DNA of 64,000 bases from Streptomyces sp. NBC_01214 (GTDB lineage Bacteria > Actinomycetota > Actinomycetes > Streptomycetales > Streptomycetaceae). The stretch is from the NCBI RefSeq assembly GCF_026340975.1, contig NZ_JAPEOS010000001.1, forward strand, positions 3,753,001 through 3,817,000. Direction: 5' to 3'. Positions 25,944-33,332 of the stretch are shown here, one piece after another. Position 1 is the stretch's first letter. Every line of letters begins with the position of its first letter. A program made the position numbers and the translations under genes. A model generated the notes under the pieces. It made no database searches. It saw only the letters and a list, made by a program, of their open reading frames with translations, and was not told where the DNA came from.

Positions 25944-25991
25944 GTGTGCAATGTCCATGCAGGTAAGGGTGTTGGCAAGTGCAAGTGTGGG

Positions 25992-26471
25992 TCAAACCTT
26001 TAGGAGCCCCAACAGTCGTTCCAAGAACGGGAGTTGGGATGGGATCAGCATGTTTTGCGCCAGGGGCGGAGCAAACCAGGCCACCCGGTCCAGCTCCGGG
26101 AACTCCTGGACGTTCCCGGAGTGCGGGGGCCACTCCATCGTGAAGGTCCCGGGCACCATCAGCGCGGGGTCGAGATCCGCTTCCACCGCCCAGATGGTCA
26201 CCAGTTTCCCGCTGGTCAGGCGTACCTCGCCGAGCGGCAGGTAGTCGCCCTCCGGCGGGGGCAGCCCGATCTCCTCGGTGAACTCGCGGCGGGCCGCGTC
26301 CCGCGGAGTCTCCTCCGGACCGTATTCACCCTTGGGGATGGCCCAGTCCCCGGCCTCGCGTCCGGCCCAGAGCGGGCCGCCCATGTGTCCGAGGAGCACC
26401 TCGACACCGGACTCCGGCTCCGGACCGGTCCGCCGGAAGAGGAGCAGTCCGGCACTGCGTTTGTGTGTCAT
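25992..26471 (-). CDS. Nudix hydrolase
   Basis: A 159-residue protein starting MTHKRSAGLLLFRR; an ATG four codons upstream is also in frame. The Nudix box, about residues 48-71 (GEYGPEETPRDAARREFTEEIG), is complete. It is preceded by PLWAGREAGDWAIPKG, which recalls the Ap4A hydrolase-like or NUDT2-type branch that often begins with this W-x-PKG turn. The substrate is not shown. The following UPF0261 gene may share the transcript. Confidence 0.87.
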   Translation of the reverse strand: MTHKRSAGLLLFRRTGPEPESGVEVLLGHMGGPLWAGREAGDWAIPKGEYGPEETPRDAARREFTEEIGLPPPEGDYLPLGEVRLTSGKLVTIWAVEADLDPALMVPGTFTMEWPPHSGNVQEFPELDRVAWFAPPLAQNMLIPSQLPFLERLLGLLKV

Positions 26472-26528
26472 GGGTACATCCATGCCCCGTACGGACCCGG
26501 ACCAGTGACGTGGGTGCGCGGTCTGCCG

Positions 26529-27593
26529 TCAGTGGTCGTGCGGTCCCTGCCGGTGGACCGGACCGTGCGCGTCCGCGCAGTGCGCGTCGGAGGCGCCCCC
26601 GCCCGCGCGGCCGACCGTGAGCAGGGACTCCTGCGCGTGGTCCACCTGGAGGGTGGTGTGCGTGATCCCGTACTCCTTGTCGAGCAGCCGCTCCAGGTCC
26701 CGGCGTACGGCGTGGCAGTCACCCGCCGGCTCCACCAGCACGTGTGCGGACAGCGCCGCCTGGCCCGAGGTGATCGTCCAGATGTGCAGGTCGTGCACCT
26801 CGGTGACGGGCGGGTGCCCGACCAGCCGGTCGCCGACCGCGTCCGGGTCCACATGGGCCGGGGCGGCCTCCAGGAGGATCCGGCCGGACTCGCGGACCAG
26901 CCCGTAACCCGCCTTGACCATCAGCACCACCACGACCAGCGTGGCGATCGCGTCCGCCTGCCGGAAACCGGTGGTCAGCACGATCAGACCGGCGACCGCG
27001 GTGCCGATGAAGGCGAAGAGGTCGTTCAGGATGTGCTGGTAGGCGCCCTCGACGACGAGCGTGGAACGGTTCGCCCGGGAGATGCACCAGGCCGCGGCCA
27101 CGTTGACGACGATGCCCGCGAGCGCCGTCACCACGACCAGCCCGCCCTCCACCGGCGGCGGGTCCAGCAGCCGCCGCACCGCTTCGTACGCCAGCCAGAC
27201 CGCCAGCAGGATCAGCGTCAGCCCGTTCGCCTGGGCGGAGAGTATCTCCGCCCGCTTGAGGCCGTACGTGAAGCCGCCACGGGCGGGGCGCGCGGCCAGC
27301 CGCATGGCGATCAGCGCCAGGACGATCGAGACCGCGTCGGTCAGCATGTGGGCCGCGTCGGAGATCAGGGCCAGCGAGTTGGCCATGACGCCGATGACCA
27401 CCTCGACGGCCATGAACCCGCCGATCAGGGCGAGTGCGATCGCCAGCCAGCGCCGGTCGGCATCGGCCGCCACGCCGTGGCTGTGCCCCCCGGGCCCGTG
27501 GCCGTGGTCGTGGTCGTGGCCCGCGGACCCGTTCGCGCGCCCGTTCCCGTTCCCGTGTCCGTGGCCGTCGTGCGCGTGGTCGTGCCCACTCAT
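26529..27593 (-). CDS. Cation diffusion facilitator (zinc-type exporter)
   Basis: A 354-residue CDF protein. The N-terminus is extremely His-rich (HDHAHDGHGHGNGNG, then GHDHDHGHGPGGHSHG), a metal-binding tail. Six membrane segments follow, with the paired transport-site motifs LISDAAHMLTDAVSI and VEGAYQHILNDLFAF; HxxxD in helices II and V is typical of zinc exporters such as CzcD/ZitB. The C-terminal domain (VTEVHDLHIWTITSGQAALSAHV) is a ferredoxin-like metal sensor. The start ATG is preceded by GGGGGAC. The short palindrome upstream may be a metal-responsive operator. Confidence 0.93.
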   Translation of the reverse strand: MSGHDHAHDGHGHGNGNGRANGSAGHDHDHGHGPGGHSHGVAADADRRWLAIALALIGGFMAVEVVIGVMANSLALISDAAHMLTDAVSIVLALIAMRLAARPARGGFTYGLKRAEILSAQANGLTLILLAVWLAYEAVRRLLDPPPVEGGLVVVTALAGIVVNVAAAWCISRANRSTLVVEGAYQHILNDLFAFIGTAVAGLIVLTTGFRQADAIATLVVVVLMVKAGYGLVRESGRILLEAAPAHVDPDAVGDRLVGHPPVTEVHDLHIWTITSGQAALSAHVLVEPAGDCHAVRRDLERLLDKEYGITHTTLQVDHAQESLLTVGRAGGGASDAHCADAHGPVHRQGPHDH

Positions 27594-27676
27594 GGCGTCC
27601 CCCGTCTCGTCGCGGCACCCGTGTGTTCGGTTCCGTCGCGTGAAGTGAAGCGCACCCCGGCGGGATCGGCAAAGGC

Positions 27677-27696
27677 TGCAACGGGGACCGTTGTCA
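27677..27696. promoter_or_regulatory. Palindrome in CDF / FHA-ABC divergent region
   Basis: TGCAACGGGGACCGTTGTCA is a near-perfect inverted repeat (TGcAACGG..CCGTTgtCA) 84 bases upstream of the CDF start and 77 upstream of the divergent FHA-ABC gene. It is a candidate operator for a metal-sensing repressor of the efflux gene, but no regulator is next to it. A second 10-base palindrome, AGAGGCCTCT (27706-27715), lies beside it. Confidence 0.4.
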
Positions 27697-27772
27697 TTAC
27701 CCATAAGAGGCCTCTGACCTGCGATGATGCCGGACCGGTGCCGGACCTTCCCGATCGTGGGAAAATCTGGTC

Positions 27773-30157
27773 ATGGTCCAGCGCCCAAGTGTGCCGACCG
27801 CGCCCCAGCTCGTCCTGGTGACCGACTGGGGCGCCACCGAGATGGATCCCGACCGGATCTACCACGTCGGTCGGGACCCGCTTTGCGAGATCTGCCTCGA
27901 CGACGCCCGCGTCTCCTGGCACCACGCGATCCTGCGCCCCGACGGCGACCACTGGACGCTGGAGGACGAGGGCAGCACCAACGGCACCTTCGCCGACGGT
28001 CACCGCGTCCACGAGTGGAGCGTCGGCGTCGGCACGGAACTGCGCTTCGGCAGCGTCGACGACGGGCCGCGCGCCGCCGTCATCGGTCCCGCGCCGCCAC
28101 CCCCGCCCGCACCACCCCCCGCGCCCGGCACCGGCCGCCCCTCCGACGTGACGAACCCGGCCATGACCGGCACCTTCCGGCAGCCGACGACCGTGCGTCC
28201 GCTGCCCGTCCGCACCGCCGTCCGCATTGGCCGCGCCCCCGACAGCGACCTCGTCGTCGACGACCTCACCGTGTCCCGCCGCCACGCCGAGCTGCACGCC
28301 CTCGCCGACGGCAGCTACGAGATCGTCGACCTCGGCAGTCACAACGGCACCTACCTCAACGGCGCCGCCGTGACCCGGGCCACCCGCGTCGCCGAGGGCG
28401 ACATCGTCGGCATCGGCCACTCGGTCTTCTGCCTCGTCGGCGACCAGCTCCAGGAGTTCGTGGACACCGGCGAGGTCTCCCTCGACGTCCAGGGCCTCAC
28501 CGTCGCCGTCGACCACGGCCGCAAGACCCTCCTCGACCAGATCTCCTTCCCGGTCGGCGCCAAATGCCTGCTCGCCGTCGTGGGCCCCAGCGGAGCGGGC
28601 AAGTCCACCCTGCTCGGCGCGCTGACCGGCCTGCGCCCCGCCGATCAGGGCACCGTCCTGTACGACGGCCGCGACCTCTACCGCGACTACGCCGAACTGC
28701 GCAGCCGCATCGGCCTCGTCCCGCAGGACGACATCCTGCACTCCCAGCTCACCGTCCGGCGCGCCCTCACCTACGCCGCCGAACTGCGCTTCCCGCAGGA
28801 CACCGCCCAGGCCGAACGCCAGGCCCGGGTCGACGAGGTGATCAGTGAACTCGGCCTCGAACAGCGTGCCGACCAGCCCATCCACAGCCTCTCCGGCGGC
28901 CAGCGCAAACGCGTCTCCGTCGCCCTGGAACTGCTCACCAAGCCCTCCCTGCTCTTCCTGGACGAGCCCACCTCCGGACTCGACCCCGGCATGGACCGCT
29001 CGGTGATGAACATGCTGCGCGACCTCGCGGACGACGGCCGCACGGTCATCGTCGTCACCCACAGCGTGCTCAACCTCGAAGGCTGCGACCGCCTCCTCGT
29101 CCTCGCCCCGGGCGGGCGCATCGCGTACTACGGCGCCCCCGGGGAGGCCCTCGACTTCTTCGGCTTCGAACAATGGCCCGAGGCCTTCGAAGCCTTCGAG
29201 AACCAGCGCGACCGCGACTGGGCCGGGGAGTACCGGGCCTCGCCGCTGTACCGCCGCCACATCGACGTCACCGCCGGCCGGCTCCCGCTCACCGCGCAGG
29301 CCGAACGGGCCGCCGGGGCCCCGCCGCAGCCGCCGCCCAAAGCCCAGAGCTGGGGCTCCCAGCTCTCCACCCTGATCCGCCGGTACGCCGCCGTGCTCAG
29401 GTCCGACCGGACCTTCCTGGTCATCATGGTCGCGCTGCCCTTCGTCATGGGCGCCATGACCCGCGCACTCGCCGGCAACACCCTCAACGCCGAAACGGCG
29501 CTGAACGCCCTGTTCATCCTCTGTGTGGGCGGAGTCCTGATCGGCGCCGCCAACGCGGTGCGCGAACTCGTCAAGGAACGCGTCATCTACCAGCGCGAAC
29601 GTTCCGTCGGCCTGTCCCGGTCGGCCTACCTGATGTCCAAAGTGGTGGTCCTCGGCGCGATCACCGTCGCCCAGGCCGTGGTCCTCACCCTCGTGGGCCT
29701 CGCGGGCGTCACCATCAACGCCCCCGGTGGCCGCGGCCTCTTCATGCCACCGCTCCTGGAGATCACCCTCGCCGTCGCCCTGCTGTCCCTCACCGCGATG
29801 CTGCTCGGCCTGCTGATCTCCGCCCTGGTGACCAAGGAGGAGGTCACCATGCCGCTGCTGGTCCTCCTCACGATCGTCCAGGTCGTCTTCTGCGGTTCCC
29901 TGCTGAAGCTCACCGGTGTCCCCGTCATCGAACAGCTGGCCTGGTTCGTGCCGGCCCGGTGGGCCATGGGAGCCATGGCGGGCACCATCGACCTCGGCGC
30001 GATCGTGCCCGGCAAGATCACCCAGGACCCGCTGTTCGACCACGAGGCCCACCTCTGGCTCCTCGAAATGGGCATGCTCGTCGTCCTGTCCGTGCTGTTC
30101 GGCGTGCTGGTCGCCCGGCTGCTGCGCCGCCACGAGCCGACCGTCATGCGGAAGTAG
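27773..30157 (+). CDS. ABC transporter with two FHA domains (ATPase and permease in one chain)
   Basis: A 794-residue protein. FHA1, about 28-90, has GRDPLCEICL, SWHH and GSTNGTF; a Pro-rich spacer follows; FHA2, about 145-215, has IGRAPDSDLVVDDLTVSRRHAEL and GSHNGTYLNG. The ABC domain, about 240-450, has GPSGAGKST (Lys277), SLSGGQRKRVSVALELL and LLFLDEPTSGLDPG. An ABC-2 permease with six spans fills residues 525-790. The order resembles M. tuberculosis Rv1747. FHA domains bind phospho-Thr, so the transporter is probably controlled by a Ser/Thr kinase; one lies two genes on. The cargo is unknown. Confidence 0.93.
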   Translation: MVQRPSVPTAPQLVLVTDWGATEMDPDRIYHVGRDPLCEICLDDARVSWHHAILRPDGDHWTLEDEGSTNGTFADGHRVHEWSVGVGTELRFGSVDDGPRAAVIGPAPPPPPAPPPAPGTGRPSDVTNPAMTGTFRQPTTVRPLPVRTAVRIGRAPDSDLVVDDLTVSRRHAELHALADGSYEIVDLGSHNGTYLNGAAVTRATRVAEGDIVGIGHSVFCLVGDQLQEFVDTGEVSLDVQGLTVAVDHGRKTLLDQISFPVGAKCLLAVVGPSGAGKSTLLGALTGLRPADQGTVLYDGRDLYRDYAELRSRIGLVPQDDILHSQLTVRRALTYAAELRFPQDTAQAERQARVDEVISELGLEQRADQPIHSLSGGQRKRVSVALELLTKPSLLFLDEPTSGLDPGMDRSVMNMLRDLADDGRTVIVVTHSVLNLEGCDRLLVLAPGGRIAYYGAPGEALDFFGFEQWPEAFEAFENQRDRDWAGEYRASPLYRRHIDVTAGRLPLTAQAERAAGAPPQPPPKAQSWGSQLSTLIRRYAAVLRSDRTFLVIMVALPFVMGAMTRALAGNTLNAETALNALFILCVGGVLIGAANAVRELVKERVIYQRERSVGLSRSAYLMSKVVVLGAITVAQAVVLTLVGLAGVTINAPGGRGLFMPPLLEITLAVALLSLTAMLLGLLISALVTKEEVTMPLLVLLTIVQVVFCGSLLKLTGVPVIEQLAWFVPARWAMGAMAGTIDLGAIVPGKITQDPLFDHEAHLWLLEMGMLVVLSVLFGVLVARLLRRHEPTVMRK

Positions 30158-30162
30158 GCCCC

Positions 30163-30876
30163 ATGAGCAGCCCGCTGGGTCAACCCGGAGGCGAGGTGGA
30201 GGGCTTCCGGCCCACCCATGTGGTGCCGCAGGAGGGACTGCCCGCCTGGGAGGGCCCCGACGTCAGCCGGCCGACCGTGCCCCTCGACCCGTTCCTGCCC
30301 GTGCAGCTGCTGTCCCGGCGCGGGGAGTGGGGGGAGGTCCTGTGCGCCAACGGGTGGTCCGCCTGGGTGGACGGGCGGCTGCTGGTCGCCGTACCGCACC
30401 CGCCGCCGACGGCCGGCGGACGGCCCCCGGTCCGCTCCGAGGACCCGCGGCCGCTGCTCACGCGCGGCTCCGAGGCCCTGGAACGCTACCGGCGGGCCGT
30501 GGACGAGCTCGCCTCGGGACGGATCGACGCCGACGCCTTCCGCCGCTCGCTGCGCGGGCTGCGGGCCGGCGTGGTCATCGACGGGGAATCGGTCTGGCTC
30601 TACGACGAGAAGTCGGGCCGGTGGCTGTACGACGACGGGGACCGCATGACGACCTACGCGGTCGTCGCCGGCCCGGGCGGCCCGGCCGCGCCCGAACCCG
30701 GGCCACGGCAACCGCCCGCGGCCACGACTCCGGCCGGCGGGGCCGCCGTACGGCGGGAACCGCCCCCCACCGACGCGGTCGCAATCCCGCGCGAAGAGCC
30801 CGGGGACCGGTCCGAACGGGCGGTGGCCCATGACCCGACGCGGATCGTGGAGACCCGCGACCCCGGGGGCGGCTGA
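30163..30876 (+). CDS. Uncharacterised protein with SH3-like segment
   Basis: A 237-residue soluble protein, starting 5 bases after the FHA-ABC stop, with GGAAG as ribosome site. Residues about 40-80 (VQLLSRRGEWGEVLCANGWS, then AWVDGRLLVAV) look like a small SH3-type barrel. A central helical part (EALERYRRAVDELASGRIDADAFRRSLRGL) is followed by a strand pair, VVIDGESVWLYDEKSGRWLYDDG, and a disordered Pro/Ala-rich tail. There is no membrane span. Its position between an FHA-ABC transporter and a Ser/Thr kinase suggests an adaptor or regulatory subunit, which is inference. I do not recognise a named family. Confidence 0.78.
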   Translation: MSSPLGQPGGEVEGFRPTHVVPQEGLPAWEGPDVSRPTVPLDPFLPVQLLSRRGEWGEVLCANGWSAWVDGRLLVAVPHPPPTAGGRPPVRSEDPRPLLTRGSEALERYRRAVDELASGRIDADAFRRSLRGLRAGVVIDGESVWLYDEKSGRWLYDDGDRMTTYAVVAGPGGPAAPEPGPRQPPAATTPAGGAAVRREPPPTDAVAIPREEPGDRSERAVAHDPTRIVETRDPGGG

Positions 30877-30878
30877 CG

Positions 30879-31895
30879 GTGGACGAGGAACGGGCGGAGC
30901 CCGCCGGCGGGTCCCCCACCGACCTGCGCGGGAAGCAGATCGCCGGGTACCTGGTGGAGAGCGAGATCGGGCGCGGCGGCATGGCGGTCGTCTACGTGGC
31001 GCGGGACCTGCGCCTCGACCGGCGGGTGGCACTGAAACTATTGGCCCCCGAGCTGGCCCGGAACGACACCTTCAGGCAGCGGTTCGCCCACGAGTCGAAG
31101 GTGGCCGCGACCATCGAGCACCCGCACATCGTGCCCGTGTTCGAGGCGGGAGAGGCGGACGGACTGCTCTACATCGCCATGCGCCTCGTCGAGGGTCCGG
31201 ACCTGCGGGTGATGCTGGACCGGACGGGCCCGCTGCCGGTGGAGACGGCCGCGCGGATCGCCGGCCAGGTGGCCTCCGCGCTGGACGCCGCCCACGCCCA
31301 CGACCTGGTCCACCGGGACGTGAAACCGGGCAACATCCTGATCGCACCGGGCACGGACCGGGACCACCCGGAACACGCCTACCTCACGGACTTCGGGCTG
31401 ACGAAGAAGTCGCTGTCGCTGACCGGGTTCACGACCGACGGGCAGTTCGTCGGCACCCTGACCTACGTGGCGCCGGAACAGATCTCGGGGAAGCCGGTGG
31501 ACGGCCGCTGCGACGTCTACAGCCTGGGGTGCGTCGTCTACGAGGCCCTCGCCGGGGAACCGCCCTTCCAACGGGACGACGACATCGCCCTGCTGTGGGC
31601 CCACCAGTACGACGCCCCGCCCGCGCTGAGCTCGCGGCGGCCCGGACTGCCGGAGGAGGTGGACGCGGTCCTGGCGAAGGCGCTGGCCAAGTCGCCGGAC
31701 GACCGGTGGAACAGCTGTCTGGAGTTCACCGGGGCCCTGCGGCGGGCGGGGGAGGGCGGCCGACCGCCGGGGGAGGCGGGCGAGGCGGAGGGCGGGGCGG
31801 GGCGGGCCGCGCACCCCGACCTGCCCGCCCCGCCTCCGGTGCCGGCGTGGGCGCTGCCGGTGTTCAGCCGGCCGGCGCCCGGGGGGACGGCCTGA
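30879..31895 (+). CDS. Soluble Ser/Thr protein kinase
   Basis: A 338-residue kinase from GTG, 2 bases after the previous stop. Catalytic domain about 22-285: GRGGMAVVY, Lys53, HRDVKPGN with Asp147, DFG 171-173 and the activation loop VGTLTYVAPEQISG. Threonines in LTGFTTDGQFVGT are likely self-phosphorylation sites. The C-terminal 50 residues are Pro/Ala/Gly-rich with no membrane span. The operon link to the FHA-ABC transporter predicts that it phosphorylates that transporter, as PknF does for Rv1747 in mycobacteria. Confidence 0.92.
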   Translation: MDEERAEPAGGSPTDLRGKQIAGYLVESEIGRGGMAVVYVARDLRLDRRVALKLLAPELARNDTFRQRFAHESKVAATIEHPHIVPVFEAGEADGLLYIAMRLVEGPDLRVMLDRTGPLPVETAARIAGQVASALDAAHAHDLVHRDVKPGNILIAPGTDRDHPEHAYLTDFGLTKKSLSLTGFTTDGQFVGTLTYVAPEQISGKPVDGRCDVYSLGCVVYEALAGEPPFQRDDDIALLWAHQYDAPPALSSRRPGLPEEVDAVLAKALAKSPDDRWNSCLEFTGALRRAGEGGRPPGEAGEAEGGAGRAAHPDLPAPPPVPAWALPVFSRPAPGGTA

Positions 31896-31943
31896 GCCGC
31901 TCCCGGCTCCTTCGTGCTGCTCCGCCCGCGCGTCCTGCTCGGC

Positions 31944-33239
31944 CTACTCGGGTGTCGCGGTGGTCGTGGCGACCGGTTCGTCGACCCGGCCGCCACGGTG
32001 CAGTGGACGGGCCAGCAGGGCGCCCAGGAATCCCGCCACCGCGCCCCACAGCAGCCCGAGACCGACGTTGCGCCACAGCACGGGCTCCAGGTGGACCTGG
32101 CCGCCGAGGCCGTCCACCTCGCCGATCCCCAGCAGGGAGAGGCCGAACTGGGCCTGGATCCGACCCAGCAGGCAGACCGTCAGGGTCGCCAGCGCCAGGG
32201 CCACGCCCAGGTGGAGGGCGTGCTGCCAGGGGCGGACGTGGGCGGGGGAGCGTACGGCCGCCAGCACGCCCGTGCCGAGCAGCAGGACGGCGGCCACCGC
32301 CACCAGCCACCAGGCCCGGGAGTCCTGCTCCGCGAGCGCGGACACGTCGATCCGGGACGGGTCGGAGCCGCGCAGGACCTGGTCCAGCAGCTGGGGCATC
32401 GGCAGCCCGAAGGGCCCCTCGACGTTGCCCTCCCAGGCGCCGCCGAAGCCCAGGGTGAGCGCGAGCCAGACGAGGTTCGGCAGCCCGAGCAGGATCACGG
32501 CCAGGGTCCGGTCGGCATGGCCCTGGGTGACGGCCACGACCACGCCGACCCCGATGCCGAGGACGACGTAGGCGAGGAGCAGCAGCATCGTGGCGAAGGC
32601 GGCCGGGCGCAGCGCCGTGTGGAAGCGGACCAGCCGGGCCGGGAGCGGGGCGCGCCGCGAGACCAGCAGGGCGATCACCAACAGGCCGAGGATCCACAGC
32701 AGTCCGTACAGGAGGGTGGCCGGCAGGTCGGCCTGGAAGCCCACCGTGGGCGCGGAGTCCAGGAGTTCGGTGATGGTGCCGATGGGGGAGTCGCCCGTGG
32801 AGATGCCGAAGGTCTCACGGGCGAGGAAGGCGGCGCTGGTCAGGGCGAGCAGCCACAGTACGACCAACGGGACCGCACGGCCGATGAGTTCGCGGGGCCG
32901 GGCCACGGCCCGGTTGTGCAGGGGGCGCAGGAAGAGGTAGCCGGTCACGAGGGCGCCCGCCAGAGTCACCGAGAGGGGGACCGCGGACAGGTTCACGTCC
33001 GCCCCCGCCAGCGAACCGGCACCGGCCGACACCTCCAGGGAACCGCCCGCCGCCATCACCACGACCGCCGCGACCACATGCGGGAACGCGCCGCTCGGAA
33101 GGCCGCCAGCGCCCGCGCACATCAGCCCGGCGGCGGCGACCGCGGTCATCACCACGAATCCCGCGACGACGGCGACGAGGGCGTCCCGCCATGCCCTCGC
33201 GGAGCCCCCCGACGATGACGATTCCGGCGTCCGACTCAC
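31944..33239 (-). CDS. Streptophobe-type integral membrane protein
   Basis: A 431-residue very hydrophobic protein with about ten spans. The conserved core includes MAAGGSLEVSAGAGSLAGADVNLSAVPLSVTLAGAL near residues 55-90, an outer loop LDSAPTVGFQADLPATL, and LGFGGAWEGNVEGPFGLPMPQLLDQVL near 280. I recognise these blocks from NCBI streptophobe family proteins, found almost only in Streptomyces. The function is unknown. The start is GTG at 33239, placed after a non-conserved open leader. It converges on the kinase gene and diverges from the DUF6777-like gene. Confidence 0.82.
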   Translation of the reverse strand: MSRTPESSSSGGSARAWRDALVAVVAGFVVMTAVAAAGLMCAGAGGLPSGAFPHVVAAVVVMAAGGSLEVSAGAGSLAGADVNLSAVPLSVTLAGALVTGYLFLRPLHNRAVARPRELIGRAVPLVVLWLLALTSAAFLARETFGISTGDSPIGTITELLDSAPTVGFQADLPATLLYGLLWILGLLVIALLVSRRAPLPARLVRFHTALRPAAFATMLLLLAYVVLGIGVGVVVAVTQGHADRTLAVILLGLPNLVWLALTLGFGGAWEGNVEGPFGLPMPQLLDQVLRGSDPSRIDVSALAEQDSRAWWLVAVAAVLLLGTGVLAAVRSPAHVRPWQHALHLGVALALATLTVCLLGRIQAQFGLSLLGIGEVDGLGGQVHLEPVLWRNVGLGLLWGAVAGFLGALLARPLHRGGRVDEPVATTTATPE

Positions 33240-33332
33240 CCTGCCACCGTGACATCCCCGGCTTGCGGGCACCACCCGGACGGCGCACACAATGGTCCCC
33301 GGGGAACTCACTCCTCCTGGGAAGAAGAGCCC

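Noticed and set aside
27590..30133. Long minus-strand open frame opposite the FHA-ABC gene
   Set aside because: It is composed of Asp/Gly/Glu/Val-rich shadow sequence; the plus frame holds two FHA domains, an ABC ATPase and a permease.
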